Below are positions 17,438 through 26,223 of a DNA stretch of 50,872 nucleotides, one piece after another. This DNA is from a virus. A model generated the notes under the pieces. The model was not told where the DNA came from. It searched no databases and saw only the letters and a list, made by a program, of their open reading frames with translations. Position numbers and translations under genes: made by a program. The stretch covers positions 1 through 50,872 of the IMG/VR virus record IMGVR_UViG_3300048817_000011. One strand, 5' to 3'. Within the stretch, counting starts at the first letter, position 1. The number at the start of each line of letters is the position of its first letter.

Positions 17438-18318
17438 TGGCGTTTCCGCAGACTACAGCGCCGACACTAAACAACTGGCAGGCGCAGTTTAACGGCTTGA
17501 CCATCGGTGCGGGAACGCCATACGACCTCAACGGTATTGAAGGTCTGGACCTTCCAGCTATTCGATCTGGTGACACGTCCCGTCCGCGCAGTCACGGCGA
17601 GTGGATGGGCCTTGACTTACTGGCTGGCCGAGAGATAACCATTGTCGGTGACTTCGTGTCTGACGGCACAAGTTTGCAGCACGCCGCCGAAGCCCTCGGT
17701 ACGGCGTTTGCGCCCGGCGCATTGACAGAACTTCCGTTCTGGATTCAGATGCCAAACCTTCCCATTCTTGGCATGATGGTACGAACGCGCAAGCGTAACG
17801 TCCCGGTTGACCTTGGATATTCCGTGTCAGCACTGGCACAGATGACCATTCAACTTCATGCCACCGATCCGCGACTCTACGCTGCGGCGCAGTCCTCCTC
17901 CTGCGTCACAGCGTTGAGTCCGGCTACTACCGACCTTACCGTCAACAATGCCGGTAACTACGAAACTCGACCGCTGCTTACACTTGCCGGCCCGCTTCAC
18001 GGACCAACGGTGTTTCAGTCGTCGGCTGGTCCGGGTTTCTGGTTCATTCAACTGATCAATCCTGCCGGTGGAATAGACATAGCGTCGGGTGACACTGTGG
18101 TCATTGACACGGACACGCACGCTGTGACCTATTACGTTGGTGGAACCGGAAACGGAACACCGATTAAAAACTGGGTGCAGCCAGGAAACCTTTGGCCCAA
18201 TACGGCCATCGGAACACCCGGACTGATTCCGGGTAACAATGTCTTCACGTTTAACAGTACAAGTGGAAGCGACACCGGCACTCTCACCGTTACGTGGGCA
18301 AGCGCCTACCTCATCTAA
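17437..18318 (+). CDS. Distal tail (Dit-like) protein
   Basis: From the ATG that overlaps the tape measure stop, the product is 293 residues. The early GLDLPAIRSGDTSRPRSHGE and the REITIVGDF region are typical of siphovirus Dit/tail-component proteins; a C-terminal beta-sandwich follows. Dit forms the hub at the tail tip on which receptor-binding parts assemble. Position immediately after the tape measure is canonical. Confidence 0.82.
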   Translation: MAFPQTTAPTLNNWQAQFNGLTIGAGTPYDLNGIEGLDLPAIRSGDTSRPRSHGEWMGLDLLAGREITIVGDFVSDGTSLQHAAEALGTAFAPGALTELPFWIQMPNLPILGMMVRTRKRNVPVDLGYSVSALAQMTIQLHATDPRLYAAAQSSSCVTALSPATTDLTVNNAGNYETRPLLTLAGPLHGPTVFQSSAGPGFWFIQLINPAGGIDIASGDTVVIDTDTHAVTYYVGGTGNGTPIKNWVQPGNLWPNTAIGTPGLIPGNNVFTFNSTSGSDTGTLTVTWASAYLI

Positions 18319-18326
18319 GGAGAATC

Positions 18327-18686
18327 ATGGCCCGAGCATCAGCCACCTGCGAGGACAACGCGCTTACCGGCGCTGTCACCGCTGCTAGTTTTTTCGGCCT
18401 CAATACCGCAGACCCAGGCACGACTGGTGCGAGTGAAGTCAGTGGCGGATCGTACGCGCGCGTGGCGATCTCATGGGGCACGGCGTCGGCCGGGTCGATT
18501 GCGAACATCACGTCCGCATTGACCAACAACGTTCCCGCTTCAACCACGGTCAGTTTCTTTTCCACTTGGAGTCTAGTGTCGTCTGGTGTTTACCAGATTG
18601 GCGGGGCACTCAGCGCCACAATCACATTCGTCACAGCCGGCACGTTGACTGTTGCAGTCGGCGGCCTCACGCTCACCGCTTCCTGA
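18327..18686 (+). CDS. Phage tail fibre-like structural protein
   Basis: A 119-residue ORF after an AAGGAGAATC site. It contains FFGLNTADPGTTGASEVSG and SYARVAISWG, a conserved pattern of small phage tail-associated beta-sandwich proteins with L-x-T-x-x-P-G-x-x-G-x-x-E-x-x-G-G-x-Y-x-R. I place it in the tail tip by context. Confidence 0.7.
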   Translation: MARASATCEDNALTGAVTAASFFGLNTADPGTTGASEVSGGSYARVAISWGTASAGSIANITSALTNNVPASTTVSFFSTWSLVSSGVYQIGGALSATITFVTAGTLTVAVGGLTLTAS

Positions 18687-18696
18687 GGAGAACATC

Positions 18697-19026
18697 ATGG
18701 CACTTGTTAAAACACGCATCGGCAACAACGAAGATGGAACCGCAAAATGGCATTATGAGTACAGCGGGCCTGAGGGTGGCGGCGTTATCAAAACTGGCCC
18801 GGTATCCGGGACAGTAACGCTTGCGGACGGCACGGTTTACAACGTGACGGACGAGTTCATCGAGCACGCGCCTGGGCACGGCAACGCCATTGCGTTTCAC
18901 ATTGCCAAGATGCACGAATCCAGCGGCCGTCTTGGGCAACTTGTCCACGGCAACTTGTACGCCGGTCCACCTGTGATGGTGGTTGGCGACGAATCAAACT
19001 TCACCATTGAGACAGGGGCAGCGTAA
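18697..19026 (+). CDS. Hypothetical tail-region protein
   Basis: This 109-residue ORF begins after TGAGGAGAACATC. The sequence has an alternating beta-type pattern (SGTVTLADGTVYNVTDEFIE) and no recognised motif. Its stop overlaps the next start, so it belongs to the tail operon. Confidence 0.6.
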   Translation: MALVKTRIGNNEDGTAKWHYEYSGPEGGGVIKTGPVSGTVTLADGTVYNVTDEFIEHAPGHGNAIAFHIAKMHESSGRLGQLVHGNLYAGPPVMVVGDESNFTIETGAA

Positions 19027-19880
19027 TGGCCGAGCGTACATTTTCAATCTTCAATGCGCCGCAGTATGGATACAACTCCACAACTGCGCCAGCGAAGGTT
19101 GCCACCGGTGCTACCCGCCGCACGATGTTGCAGATTCAGGCAAGCCCTCTCGGGCCTCCGGTTCGGATCATTGAGTGGGGAGTCGGCTTCGACTCGTCCT
19201 CACTGGTCGCTCCCGGTCTGATTGAACTGGTTGAGACTGGCAACGTTGGCGCAAGTGGTACGAACTGGGTTGGCGCAAAGATGCCGTACTCCACACTGGG
19301 CACCGCCATTTCGTCCGGCGCTACCACCACGTTTGCGCTCGCCTCTGGCGGTGGCGTCCTTTTCGTTCCGCAGTACGGTGGAACTTCGCAAACCATGCTC
19401 AATGCGCCAGCTATTGTTGCTCCGATTGCCACCGCTGGTGGAGTTTCGGGTGTGCTGTCCGGTGCGTCGGAGATGGTGCTTATCACCGCCCGTGCCACCG
19501 ACTCACTGACTGTGACACGCAACATTGACGGCCGTGGCGCTCTCGCCTCGATTCCGGTTGGCTCTCCGTTGCTTGCGTTGGACGGTCAGTTGCAGCAGGA
19601 CATTGTGGGTGACAACAGCGGACAGATGTATCCGCCCTCGTCCGTCATCTGGCAGAACTGTGGATGGAACAATGGTGGAGGTGCCGCCAGCACCGACCTT
19701 GGTGGCGTACTCGTCAACCGTTTCCTTGCACCTCCTCAACTGCTTGAGCCGATTGGTGGACCACTGATTCAGCTTCCGCTGGGTCGTGAGCCACAAGTCG
19801 AACCCGGTAACTTCGCGCGTGTTGTGATGACATTTCCGTCAACGGTCAACGCTACGTGTTGGATCAAGTGGGCTGAGTAA
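19026..19880 (+). CDS. Minor tail / surface structural protein
   Basis: The 284-residue product is beta-rich, with PVRIIEWGVGFDSSS near the start and an embedded module about 118-182 (MVLITARATDSLTVTRNIDG). The C-terminal LGREPQVEPGNFARVVMTF and NATCWIKW segments look like a beta-sandwich edge. Proteins of this type are common in tail clusters of actinobacteriophages; no specific function can be assigned. Confidence 0.65.
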   Translation: MAERTFSIFNAPQYGYNSTTAPAKVATGATRRTMLQIQASPLGPPVRIIEWGVGFDSSSLVAPGLIELVETGNVGASGTNWVGAKMPYSTLGTAISSGATTTFALASGGGVLFVPQYGGTSQTMLNAPAIVAPIATAGGVSGVLSGASEMVLITARATDSLTVTRNIDGRGALASIPVGSPLLALDGQLQQDIVGDNSGQMYPPSSVIWQNCGWNNGGGAASTDLGGVLVNRFLAPPQLLEPIGGPLIQLPLGREPQVEPGNFARVVMTFPSTVNATCWIKWAE

Positions 19881-19882
19881 GC

Positions 19883-20638
19883 GTGGCGCTCGCACTAGTG
19901 CAGCAAGGAGACTCGGGGAACGTAGCGATCGGTCTAGGTTCGGCTTCACAAGTTCTTCCCGTAAATGCCACTGCTGGCAACGCTGTGTGTGTCGCTGTGG
20001 TTGACAACAGTGGAAGTATCTCAGCTGGCATGACTCTCACCAGTTCAATGGGAACTTTCACAAGAGTGAACGCCGTAGAGCAACTGTCGGGATTTCCACT
20101 TTCTTGGTGGGTGTGCCTCAGCGTCACGGCAGGAGACACCGTGACGTTCAACGACGGCGGCGGATCACTGTACATAGCGTATGGGTATGAGTACTCTGGC
20201 GGCTTCGGTCCGACTGCGAGTAGTGGTGGAAACTTTACGGGTGTTACCACGTCGCCCAGTCTCACAATAGCGTGCGCAATCGGTGATGCTGTACTCGCTT
20301 TAGCAGTCGCGCGTCCCGCTCCTGGAACATTTACAACTGTTCCGCTGTCTCCGTGGGTAAACTCTACTCAATATCAACTCATAAATGCAAACCTGTGTGA
20401 GCAGGCGACAGAGCAGATAGCGGGTGGCATCAGCGAAACTGCGTCATGGATCGCGTCAGCTAACAGCAACACAGCTGTCTGTGGTCTTGTGCTGACTCCC
20501 GGAACGCCGCCATATGCGCCCCTGGGCCGCAGCATCTACTCACAAGCAGTCAATCGAGGAGCGAACTTCATGCGACGCGCTAACGGTCTGCTTACTCCCC
20601 GGGAGGGTCTTGTTCTTCCCCGTCTCGCACTGAGGTAG
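19883..20638 (+). CDS. Minor tail structural protein, function unknown
   Basis: The 251-residue protein starts at GTG and is rich in Ser, Gly, Val and Thr, with strand-like repeats such as TAGDTVTFNDGGGSLYIAYG. The C-terminus turns basic (ANFMRRANGLLTPREGL). No catalytic motif is visible. The position suggests a tail-tip or fibre-related component. Confidence 0.6.
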   Translation: MALALVQQGDSGNVAIGLGSASQVLPVNATAGNAVCVAVVDNSGSISAGMTLTSSMGTFTRVNAVEQLSGFPLSWWVCLSVTAGDTVTFNDGGGSLYIAYGYEYSGGFGPTASSGGNFTGVTTSPSLTIACAIGDAVLALAVARPAPGTFTTVPLSPWVNSTQYQLINANLCEQATEQIAGGISETASWIASANSNTAVCGLVLTPGTPPYAPLGRSIYSQAVNRGANFMRRANGLLTPREGLVLPRLALR

Positions 20639-20642
20639 GTTC

Positions 20643-22304
20643 GTGGCCAGATTTGGTCGTGTATTTCCGTTTCCGCGTAGGCGGAGACTATACGAGTATG
20701 AGGAAGGTCCTACTCTTGCGAGCGGGTCCCTAACTCTTACTGCATCCGTAACGGATTCTGTTCCGCTTACAGCGGCAGCGTCAATCACACTCTCTGCCGT
20801 TGCGGTCGATCTGACCGGAACAGGGAGTATCACGCTTGGCGCATCTGCCACTGATGCACCGCACGCTACCGCTACTGGTTCTATTGTCCTTACCGGGACT
20901 GGAATCAATGGACCGCGTTCGTCGCCATCCGGTTCGGTCACGCTTACGGCGCCCAGCACCGTTGCAAGTTTCGCTCTGATCTACCCGATACACAACCCGG
21001 CTCCGGTTGGTCGGATCACGTACTTTTTCTATGACTTGGTGACGCTTGATCTAATCACCGAGTTGCCAATGCAGAACGTGACATTTGGACAGCGCCTTAA
21101 TGCCGCTGGATCATTCTCGGGTGACCTTAACTTGCGTGACCCGAAAGTGCAGCAACTCAATCCACTGGTGGGAACGCGGCCTGGTCGTACCATGCTCTGT
21201 ATCGACATCGACGGAACGCTTGAGTGGTGCGGCATTGTCTGGACTCGCCGCTACACATCTAGTACCGGTCTTATGACCATCAGTGGGCAGGAAGTTTGGT
21301 CATACTTCAACTATCGTTTGCAGGCGAAGGACTACACCGCCGGCATCCTTGGCAGCACATACCCCGGCTACAGTTGGTGGGGTGGTGGAGCGTCACCAAT
21401 GGACGTTCAGTTCGCCTCGGCTGCCATTGTGGCTGACGCACTCACGCAAGTGGGCAACGTATGGACCAATGCCGGCTCGTATGGTGTAGCGGCGTTCAAC
21501 CCGAGTCTGGTGACGGCGCAGCTCGGTACGGCTCTTTCGTCACTCAAGATTTTGGTTGCGACCAACATTCCTTCCGGTGATTGGAGCATTGCGTCCTATC
21601 CGCTTAGTCAGCGGCAAACCATCTCGCAGATCATCACCACGTTGTCTAGCACCGGTTATGGTGTCGGGTATGACTTCGGCATTGATGTTGCTTGGTCTGG
21701 TCTGTCCGGATCGACGCCAGAAATGCAGCTTACGTTTAGCTGGCCTACGCGCGGGCGCGACGTGAGCGTTACTGGAAATGTCATCGACATTGGACAGGAC
21801 ACGGACTATGAATGGGATGAGGATGCTACGTCATCGCTCAACAACATTTTTGCTACGGCATCTGGTGCTGGCGCATCCGCTGGTCTTACGGGTGGTGGTT
21901 CGGCTGTCGGTACTCCGATTCAAGCGAACGACTCGACCCCTCTAGTTGACGGCTACCCTCTGATGGAGGGAACGCAGGGTTACACACAGGTCAACACACA
22001 GGCAGAACTTGAAGCGTGCGCGCTCGGAGACTTGGGGCAGTTGGAGTGGCCTATAACCACACCGGGCTTAACCTTGCCGATGTTTAGTCCAGCCGGCGTG
22101 CAGCCTAGTATTGGACAGTTCATCATGGGTGACAACATCAGAATAATCATGGCGGCGGATGACCGGTTCCCGGCGTCGTTCGACACCACGATGCGCGTTG
22201 TTGCCGTTGACTACACCGTGCCGGATCAGGGAGCGCCGACAATGAAACTCACATTCAACATGCCGCTTACCGGCGGCGCACCAGTCGCACAGGCACCTCT
22301 GTAA
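20643..22304 (+). CDS. Tail tip / baseplate hub-like protein with N-terminal repeats
   Basis: The 553-residue product starts at GTG. Residues about 28-105 hold imperfect repeats around SxxLTxxxxDxxPxTxxGS. The remainder (from about YPIHNPAPVGRITYFFYDL) resembles siphovirus tail-associated proteins that attach below Dit, with LNAAGSFSGDLNL and GTLEWCGIVWTRRY, a pattern seen in hub domains. It probably links the tail tip to fibres; the call is moderate. Confidence 0.7.
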   Translation: MARFGRVFPFPRRRRLYEYEEGPTLASGSLTLTASVTDSVPLTAAASITLSAVAVDLTGTGSITLGASATDAPHATATGSIVLTGTGINGPRSSPSGSVTLTAPSTVASFALIYPIHNPAPVGRITYFFYDLVTLDLITELPMQNVTFGQRLNAAGSFSGDLNLRDPKVQQLNPLVGTRPGRTMLCIDIDGTLEWCGIVWTRRYTSSTGLMTISGQEVWSYFNYRLQAKDYTAGILGSTYPGYSWWGGGASPMDVQFASAAIVADALTQVGNVWTNAGSYGVAAFNPSLVTAQLGTALSSLKILVATNIPSGDWSIASYPLSQRQTISQIITTLSSTGYGVGYDFGIDVAWSGLSGSTPEMQLTFSWPTRGRDVSVTGNVIDIGQDTDYEWDEDATSSLNNIFATASGAGASAGLTGGGSAVGTPIQANDSTPLVDGYPLMEGTQGYTQVNTQAELEACALGDLGQLEWPITTPGLTLPMFSPAGVQPSIGQFIMGDNIRIIMAADDRFPASFDTTMRVVAVDYTVPDQGAPTMKLTFNMPLTGGAPVAQAPL

Positions 22305-22921
22305 TGCCTCCGGTAAACATTCCGTCCAGCGATTATCTGATACAGCAAATCAACCTGATGCAGCAACAGATTCAGGCGTTGCAGACTCAGCAACAGTACG
22401 TGATGGTGGACAAAAACGGGATTCTGCGTCTGCAACTTGGACTTTTGCAGAATGGCGATTACGGCATCCTCATGCAGGACGTTTCTGGTAATAAACAAGA
22501 GCTACTCCCAGCAGTGTCATCATACAAAGCTTCAGCATTGACACTTACTGGCTTCGGTCCTTCTGCTCTTACTGATGCGCCATCTGTAACATGTAACATC
22601 GGTGCCAGTGGTAACGCAAAGATCACGTTGTCATCGCAGATTGCTTTGCCAAACAGTAGTGGCAGTATCTCTGCCTTTGTTCTTTTGCAGATTGATAGTG
22701 GTGCCACGTTTTATGGCGCAACGGGTCTAAACATAAATCAATCAGCTTCGGTGCAGTTAGGCGGAAGTGTATGTTCTGTGTTCACAATCTTAGACGTCAC
22801 TGGTGGTTCTCCACTAGCTGAAGGATCGCACACGTTTTCTCTGATATTTGAAGCTGCTAGCAGCAGTAGCAGCAACAACACATTCTTTTCAGAGACGTTT
22901 CTCGAAGTACAGCCAATCTAG
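22304..22921 (+). CDS. Tail fibre-like protein with N-terminal coiled coil
   Basis: The 205-residue protein begins with a Gln-rich helix (LIQQINLMQQQIQALQTQQQ), a likely trimeric coiled coil, followed by a short strand (GILRLQLGLLQNGDYGI) and a beta-rich C-terminal domain. This layout fits a small trimeric tail fibre or collar. The ATG overlaps the preceding stop. Confidence 0.65.
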   Translation: MPPVNIPSSDYLIQQINLMQQQIQALQTQQQYVMVDKNGILRLQLGLLQNGDYGILMQDVSGNKQELLPAVSSYKASALTLTGFGPSALTDAPSVTCNIGASGNAKITLSSQIALPNSSGSISAFVLLQIDSGATFYGATGLNINQSASVQLGGSVCSVFTILDVTGGSPLAEGSHTFSLIFEAASSSSSNNTFFSETFLEVQPI

Positions 22922-22932
22922 AGGAGAGTTCC

Positions 22933-23892
22933 ATGACCACCGGAAACAACTTCACTGCCGCCGATTTGGCGCAGCTTCAAACCAACCAAGTAGCGGTGGA
23001 TGCCGCTGCCGCCGGTCTTGCCATTGCAGACGTTGCCAGCTTGGAATCGGCACAGGCCACGCTGGACGCAGCAATAAAAACGCAGGACGATTTCATCGAC
23101 ACGCTGGTGGTCGATCCGGTTACACCGCCGCCGGTTGTCGTGACGCCGCCTCCTGTTGTCGTGACTCCTCCTCCTGTTGTAGTCACGCCGCCGCCTGTTG
23201 TGACGCCGCTGGTCCCTTACCTTGTGGCCGGTCAAGTCCTTGAAGTCCCAACCAATGTGGAGTTCAATGACGGATTCACCGGTCACTTGGACACAAGCAT
23301 TTGGACACCGACGTGGTTCGGCAACAAGCAAAAGCAGAATGCCACCACACTGCTCGCATCCAATGTGTCCGTCACCGATAGTGGGCTGACACTTGCACTC
23401 GCCGCTGGCGGGACAGGTGCGCTGGTGTCATCCAACCCCGGAGATGGAATAGCCGGACACACTGGATTCCAAATCGCCCCGACGGCGACCAAGCCGGTGT
23501 ACTTTGAATGCCAGGCGACCTTCCCGGCAGCGGCGAACGGGCAGGTTGCGAACTGGCCCGCCATTTGGTTTGACGGACAGGTCTGGCCCGAAGATGGGGA
23601 GATTGACTTTGGTGAGGGTCTGTCCGGCGACTTGGCTTACCACATCCACTACGGCACCGGCCAGTCTCAGGGTTCGGGGTCGAAGCTGACAGCCGGTGAG
23701 CACATCATCGGAGGTCTGTGGACGGTGACCGGAGTTACGTTTGTATATGACGGTGTGATTCAGGGAACGGACACCGCTGTAATGACTGCTCCGCAGTACA
23801 CCATCCTTGAAAACTCGCTTCCTATCACGGCCGGCGTGGACCTGCTTGAGCCTGCCGTGCTGACCATTCGGCGCGTCACGTACTGGCAGTAA
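22933..23892 (+). CDS. Tail-associated GH16-type glycoside hydrolase
   Basis: The 319-residue protein has an N-terminal helical attachment region (about 1-58), a Pro/Val/Thr linker of PPPVVVT repeats, and a C-terminal beta-jelly-roll enzyme domain from about residue 105. Its GEIDFGEGL near 222-230 matches the GH16 active-site pattern E-x-D-x-x-E. GH16 enzymes cleave beta-glucans, galactans and related polymers, so this is a candidate depolymerase that clears host surface polysaccharide. The PAIWFDG segment also fits. No signal peptide is present, consistent with delivery on the virion. Confidence 0.8.
   Translation: MTTGNNFTAADLAQLQTNQVAVDAAAAGLAIADVASLESAQATLDAAIKTQDDFIDTLVVDPVTPPPVVVTPPPVVVTPPPVVVTPPPVVTPLVPYLVAGQVLEVPTNVEFNDGFTGHLDTSIWTPTWFGNKQKQNATTLLASNVSVTDSGLTLALAAGGTGALVSSNPGDGIAGHTGFQIAPTATKPVYFECQATFPAAANGQVANWPAIWFDGQVWPEDGEIDFGEGLSGDLAYHIHYGTGQSQGSGSKLTAGEHIIGGLWTVTGVTFVYDGVIQGTDTAVMTAPQYTILENSLPITAGVDLLEPAVLTIRRVTYWQ
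23122..23208 (+). repeat. PPPVVVT linker repeats
   Basis: About four to five imperfect tandem copies of an 18-21 base unit encode PPPVVVT in the glycosidase linker. Copies differ mostly at third codon positions, so the repeat is maintained at the protein level. Confidence 0.8.
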
Positions 23893-23904
23893 TCGTTCCA
23901 CGTC

Positions 23905-23913
23905 TGGTACAAT
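23905..23913 (+). promoter_or_regulatory. Extended -10 promoter before the Pup gene
   Basis: The gap between the tail and lysis genes contains TGG-TACAAT (-10 at 23908-23913). No strong -35 is present (TGGCAG lies 18 bases upstream). Predicted transcription starts about 20 bases before the Pup ATG, leaving room for the AGGAG ribosome site. Confidence 0.5.
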
Positions 23914-23938
23914 AGAAGACCCCAACTTAGGAGTGGCG

Positions 23939-24145
23939 ATGCCTCAGCAAGTGCAGAAGGAGCAGACCGGTCAGTCCCGTTCGACTTCGCAGACAGCGCC
24001 CGTAAAGGGACTGTCTGAGGAGCGACAGGCCGAGGTTGATTCCGCAAAGGCGGACACGGACGATCTGTTGGATGACATTGACGAACTGTTGGAGTCGGTC
24101 GGAGAAGACCTGGCAACTCAGTACAAGCAGGAGGGTGGACAGTGA
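23939..24145 (+). CDS. pup: Prokaryotic ubiquitin-like protein (Pup) homologue
   Basis: The 68-residue protein is a clear Pup: a disordered Gln/Ser/Thr-rich N-terminal half, then TDDLLDDIDELLES (40-53), EDL and QYKQEGGQ at the very end. Mycobacterial Pup has TDDLLDEIDDVLEE, ED and YVQKGGQ at equivalent places. Host Dop deamidates the final Gln to Glu, PafA ligates it to substrate lysines, and the coiled-coil region binds the proteasomal ATPase. The C-terminus keeps GGQ. The ATG at 23939 is preferred over GTG 23933 because AGGAG lies suitably upstream. Its TGA overlaps the GTG of the lysin gene (GTGA), so it is coupled to lysis functions. Confidence 0.93.
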   Translation: MPQQVQKEQTGQSRSTSQTAPVKGLSEERQAEVDSAKADTDDLLDDIDELLESVGEDLATQYKQEGGQ

Positions 24146-25029
24146 AGTCCTTTTACGACGCCGCATATCCGCCGGCCGATCCACCGGTGACCGATGGCGT
24201 GCTCATTTACGCAGGTGGGGACACTCCTCACGTTTGGACGACGGAGGAAATCGCCGCACTTGTGGCGCGCTTCCGTCTGCCAACATGGGTCCGGTCGAAT
24301 CCCACATCGTTTTCGCCAGTCACCGACGCCCAAGCGTTTCTCACCTGGCTGTCCGCACATGGCGCTCCTGCTGGATCAACCACGGTGCTCGATCTGGAAA
24401 CCGCCGTCGATGCGCCGTATGTCACCACGTTCGGCTACATACTCAACCACGCCGGGTTTTACGTGCTGCCATACGGATCATCCAGCACGCTGTTCCGCAA
24501 TCCGGTGCTCAATGGCTATTTCGTGGCCGAGCCTGGCGAAACCGTTATTCCCGCCAACTGTGTCGCTGTGCAGTGCGGGCAGGGCGGCGGCGGCAAATGG
24601 GACTTGGACGAACTCAGTGATTCCATCCCACTGTGGGACACTCATCCCGCGCCCGTTCCAGCCCCTACGCCGTCACCTGCCCCTGCACCGACGCCCGAAC
24701 CCGCACCTCAACCAATACCTACGCCTGCGCCTGCGCCTGCGACCGAAACGGAGAACGGAAACATGGAGACTGTTGACCCGGTAACACACGGCACTTGGAT
24801 CGTTGACCCGACCGATGGGCACGTTGAAACACTGTACGGTGCGCCATATCTCGGCGGACTCAATAACCCGCATCCGGACGTTGATGACTGGCAGGCTGTC
24901 GGCAAAATCACCGGCATCACGTCGGTCCAGATCAATGGTCAGTATGGGTACGCCATCATTGTTCGTCATAACGTGGCGCTTGCGGACGGTTCCTGGTACT
25001 CCGGGTACACTTTCCCGAGGACGGCATGA
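24142..25029 (+). CDS. Lysin-like protein with GH25/DUF1906-like fold
   Basis: The 295-residue product has an N-terminal domain (about 1-170) with FYDAAYPP, GVLIYAGGD, TTVLDLETAVDA and YVLPYGSSST, a pattern seen in glycoside hydrolase-like TIM barrel proteins of actinobacteria and phages. A Pro/Ala linker (about 172-202) follows, then a C-terminal domain that could bind the wall. Its place beside small membrane proteins supports an endolysin role, but the catalytic residues cannot be identified with certainty. GTG start overlaps the Pup stop. Confidence 0.6.
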   Translation: MKSFYDAAYPPADPPVTDGVLIYAGGDTPHVWTTEEIAALVARFRLPTWVRSNPTSFSPVTDAQAFLTWLSAHGAPAGSTTVLDLETAVDAPYVTTFGYILNHAGFYVLPYGSSSTLFRNPVLNGYFVAEPGETVIPANCVAVQCGQGGGGKWDLDELSDSIPLWDTHPAPVPAPTPSPAPAPTPEPAPQPIPTPAPAPATETENGNMETVDPVTHGTWIVDPTDGHVETLYGAPYLGGLNNPHPDVDDWQAVGKITGITSVQINGQYGYAIIVRHNVALADGSWYSGYTFPRTA

Positions 25030-25030
25030 A

Positions 25031-25387
25031 ATGGATTCGGAAGTAGTAACGGATGCACATGCCGTTGTTGGCATTGCACAGACCGTCAAGGATGAAGTGG
25101 CGATCGCGCTACACCGGCTTGTACGGTTGGCAGTTGTGCTCGGGTTGGTCGCTGTGCTCATGCTCGCCGCTGGGCTTGCGGCCAACATCGGGGCGCTGGT
25201 TCAGAACCACGAAGGCCAGGTAAACGGACACAAAACTTCACTGGCAATCCAGCGGACCGTGGATGGTCATAACGTCCTGCTCACTGAGACACTAGGTGCG
25301 GCCTGTGTGTTGATTCAATCGTCACCTACGCTTACTCTGCCACCGGCATGTGTGCCACTACTGAAAAAGTTGGCGGTGCAGAAATGA
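25031..25387 (+). CDS. Small membrane protein, holin-like
   Basis: From ATG 25031 the 118-residue protein has a short amphipathic N-terminus, one strong membrane span (VLGLVAVLMLAAGLAANIGA) and a soluble C-terminal tail with two Cys. It starts one base after the lysin stop and overlaps the next gene (ATGA), so it is part of the lysis set. Holin or anti-holin is plausible. Confidence 0.6.
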   Translation: MDSEVVTDAHAVVGIAQTVKDEVAIALHRLVRLAVVLGLVAVLMLAAGLAANIGALVQNHEGQVNGHKTSLAIQRTVDGHNVLLTETLGAACVLIQSSPTLTLPPACVPLLKKLAVQK

Positions 25388-25743
25388 TCGCAGAAGTGTC
25401 CGGATCACTGATCATTACGTTTGCGTTGGCGGCAATCACCATCATTGGTGCCATTGTCCTTATCTACCTATACACCATCTCCAAAGTCAGACAAGGGACG
25501 GCAGCGTTGCAGGAGCAGGCCGGTGTGGCACAAAGCCAGATCATTGAAGCACTCCAAGCAACACAAGAGAAGCAAGCGGCGGAAATCAAACTGCTACGCT
25601 CTGAAAATAACCATCTAACGCATGATGTAAACCGGTTAGAGGCGCTGGTCACGCAGGCGGCGAAGGTGGACGCACTGCGAGACACCGTGGAAGGTGGATT
25701 CAGCGTGATTGTTGGTAAGTTGGATGCGGCTCTGGCGCGATGA
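25384..25743 (+). CDS. Membrane-anchored coiled-coil protein (lysis cassette)
   Basis: From the ATG at 25384 the product is 119 residues. A membrane anchor (IITFALAAITIIGAIVLIYL) is followed by a long charged helix with heptad features (QIIEALQATQEKQAAEIKLL). The topology resembles spanin-like or holin accessory proteins. Overlaps both neighbours by ATGA. Confidence 0.6.
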   Translation: MIAEVSGSLIITFALAAITIIGAIVLIYLYTISKVRQGTAALQEQAGVAQSQIIEALQATQEKQAAEIKLLRSENNHLTHDVNRLEALVTQAAKVDALRDTVEGGFSVIVGKLDAALAR

Positions 25744-26144
25744 AACGCCTGCTAGGGTTTCTAATGTCACTATCTGCGGGTGCCACGATTCTCGCCGCCG
25801 CCATTGGTCTGTTCGTGCTTACGCTCGGACTGGATCGCTTGAAGCTGGATTTTTGGCCGTTAGACTCAAGCCGGGTTGGTCCGAATCTTGTGGCGTCACT
25901 CGTCATGGTGGTGTTGTTGGTTGCACACAACGAATATGTGGTGGAGCGCCGTGCCGCTAGTCGGCATGAGACTCACAAGCAACTGATGCACGACATTCTG
26001 GCCGAAGTGTGTCACCCGACTGACGAGATTGAGGCGGATATTGCCGCCGAAGTTGAGGAACAGTGGAAGGCCAATGTGATTGACCGGCTTGATCCAACGA
26101 CACCCGGAGGCATCACTGCCATAGCTGATCTACTGAAAAAGTGA
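25740..26144 (+). CDS. Two-span membrane protein, holin candidate
   Basis: The 134-residue protein shows two hydrophobic segments (about 7-30, and VASLVMVVLLVAHNEYVV near 51-68) followed by a charged tail with DEIEADIAAEVEEQW. Two spans, small size and position after the lysin fit a class II holin. Three coupled membrane proteins leave the division of roles open. Confidence 0.6.
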   Translation: MKRLLGFLMSLSAGATILAAAIGLFVLTLGLDRLKLDFWPLDSSRVGPNLVASLVMVVLLVAHNEYVVERRAASRHETHKQLMHDILAEVCHPTDEIEADIAAEVEEQWKANVIDRLDPTTPGGITAIADLLKK

Positions 26145-26183
26145 CGAAACGCCCCTTATAGGGTGGATGTTGAAGTACCGAGC

Positions 26184-26223
26184 GCCCCGCCCACTGGACA
26201 AGTCGGCGGGGCACTGGTATCAT
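26184..26223 (+). promoter_or_regulatory. Promoter with embedded inverted repeat before the replication genes
   Basis: TGGACA (26195-26200), a 17-base spacer and TATCAT (26218-26223) with an extended TGG form a good sigma-70-type promoter. GCCCCGCC (26184-26191) and GGCGGGGC (26205-26212) form a perfect inverted repeat around the -35. It may act as an operator or as a hairpin ending the lysis transcript; there is no T-run. Confidence 0.6.

Noticed and set aside
22933-23892. PPPVVVT repeats as a CRISPR-like array
   Set aside because: The repeats are contiguous, in frame, degenerate at third positions and lack spacers; they encode a protein linker.
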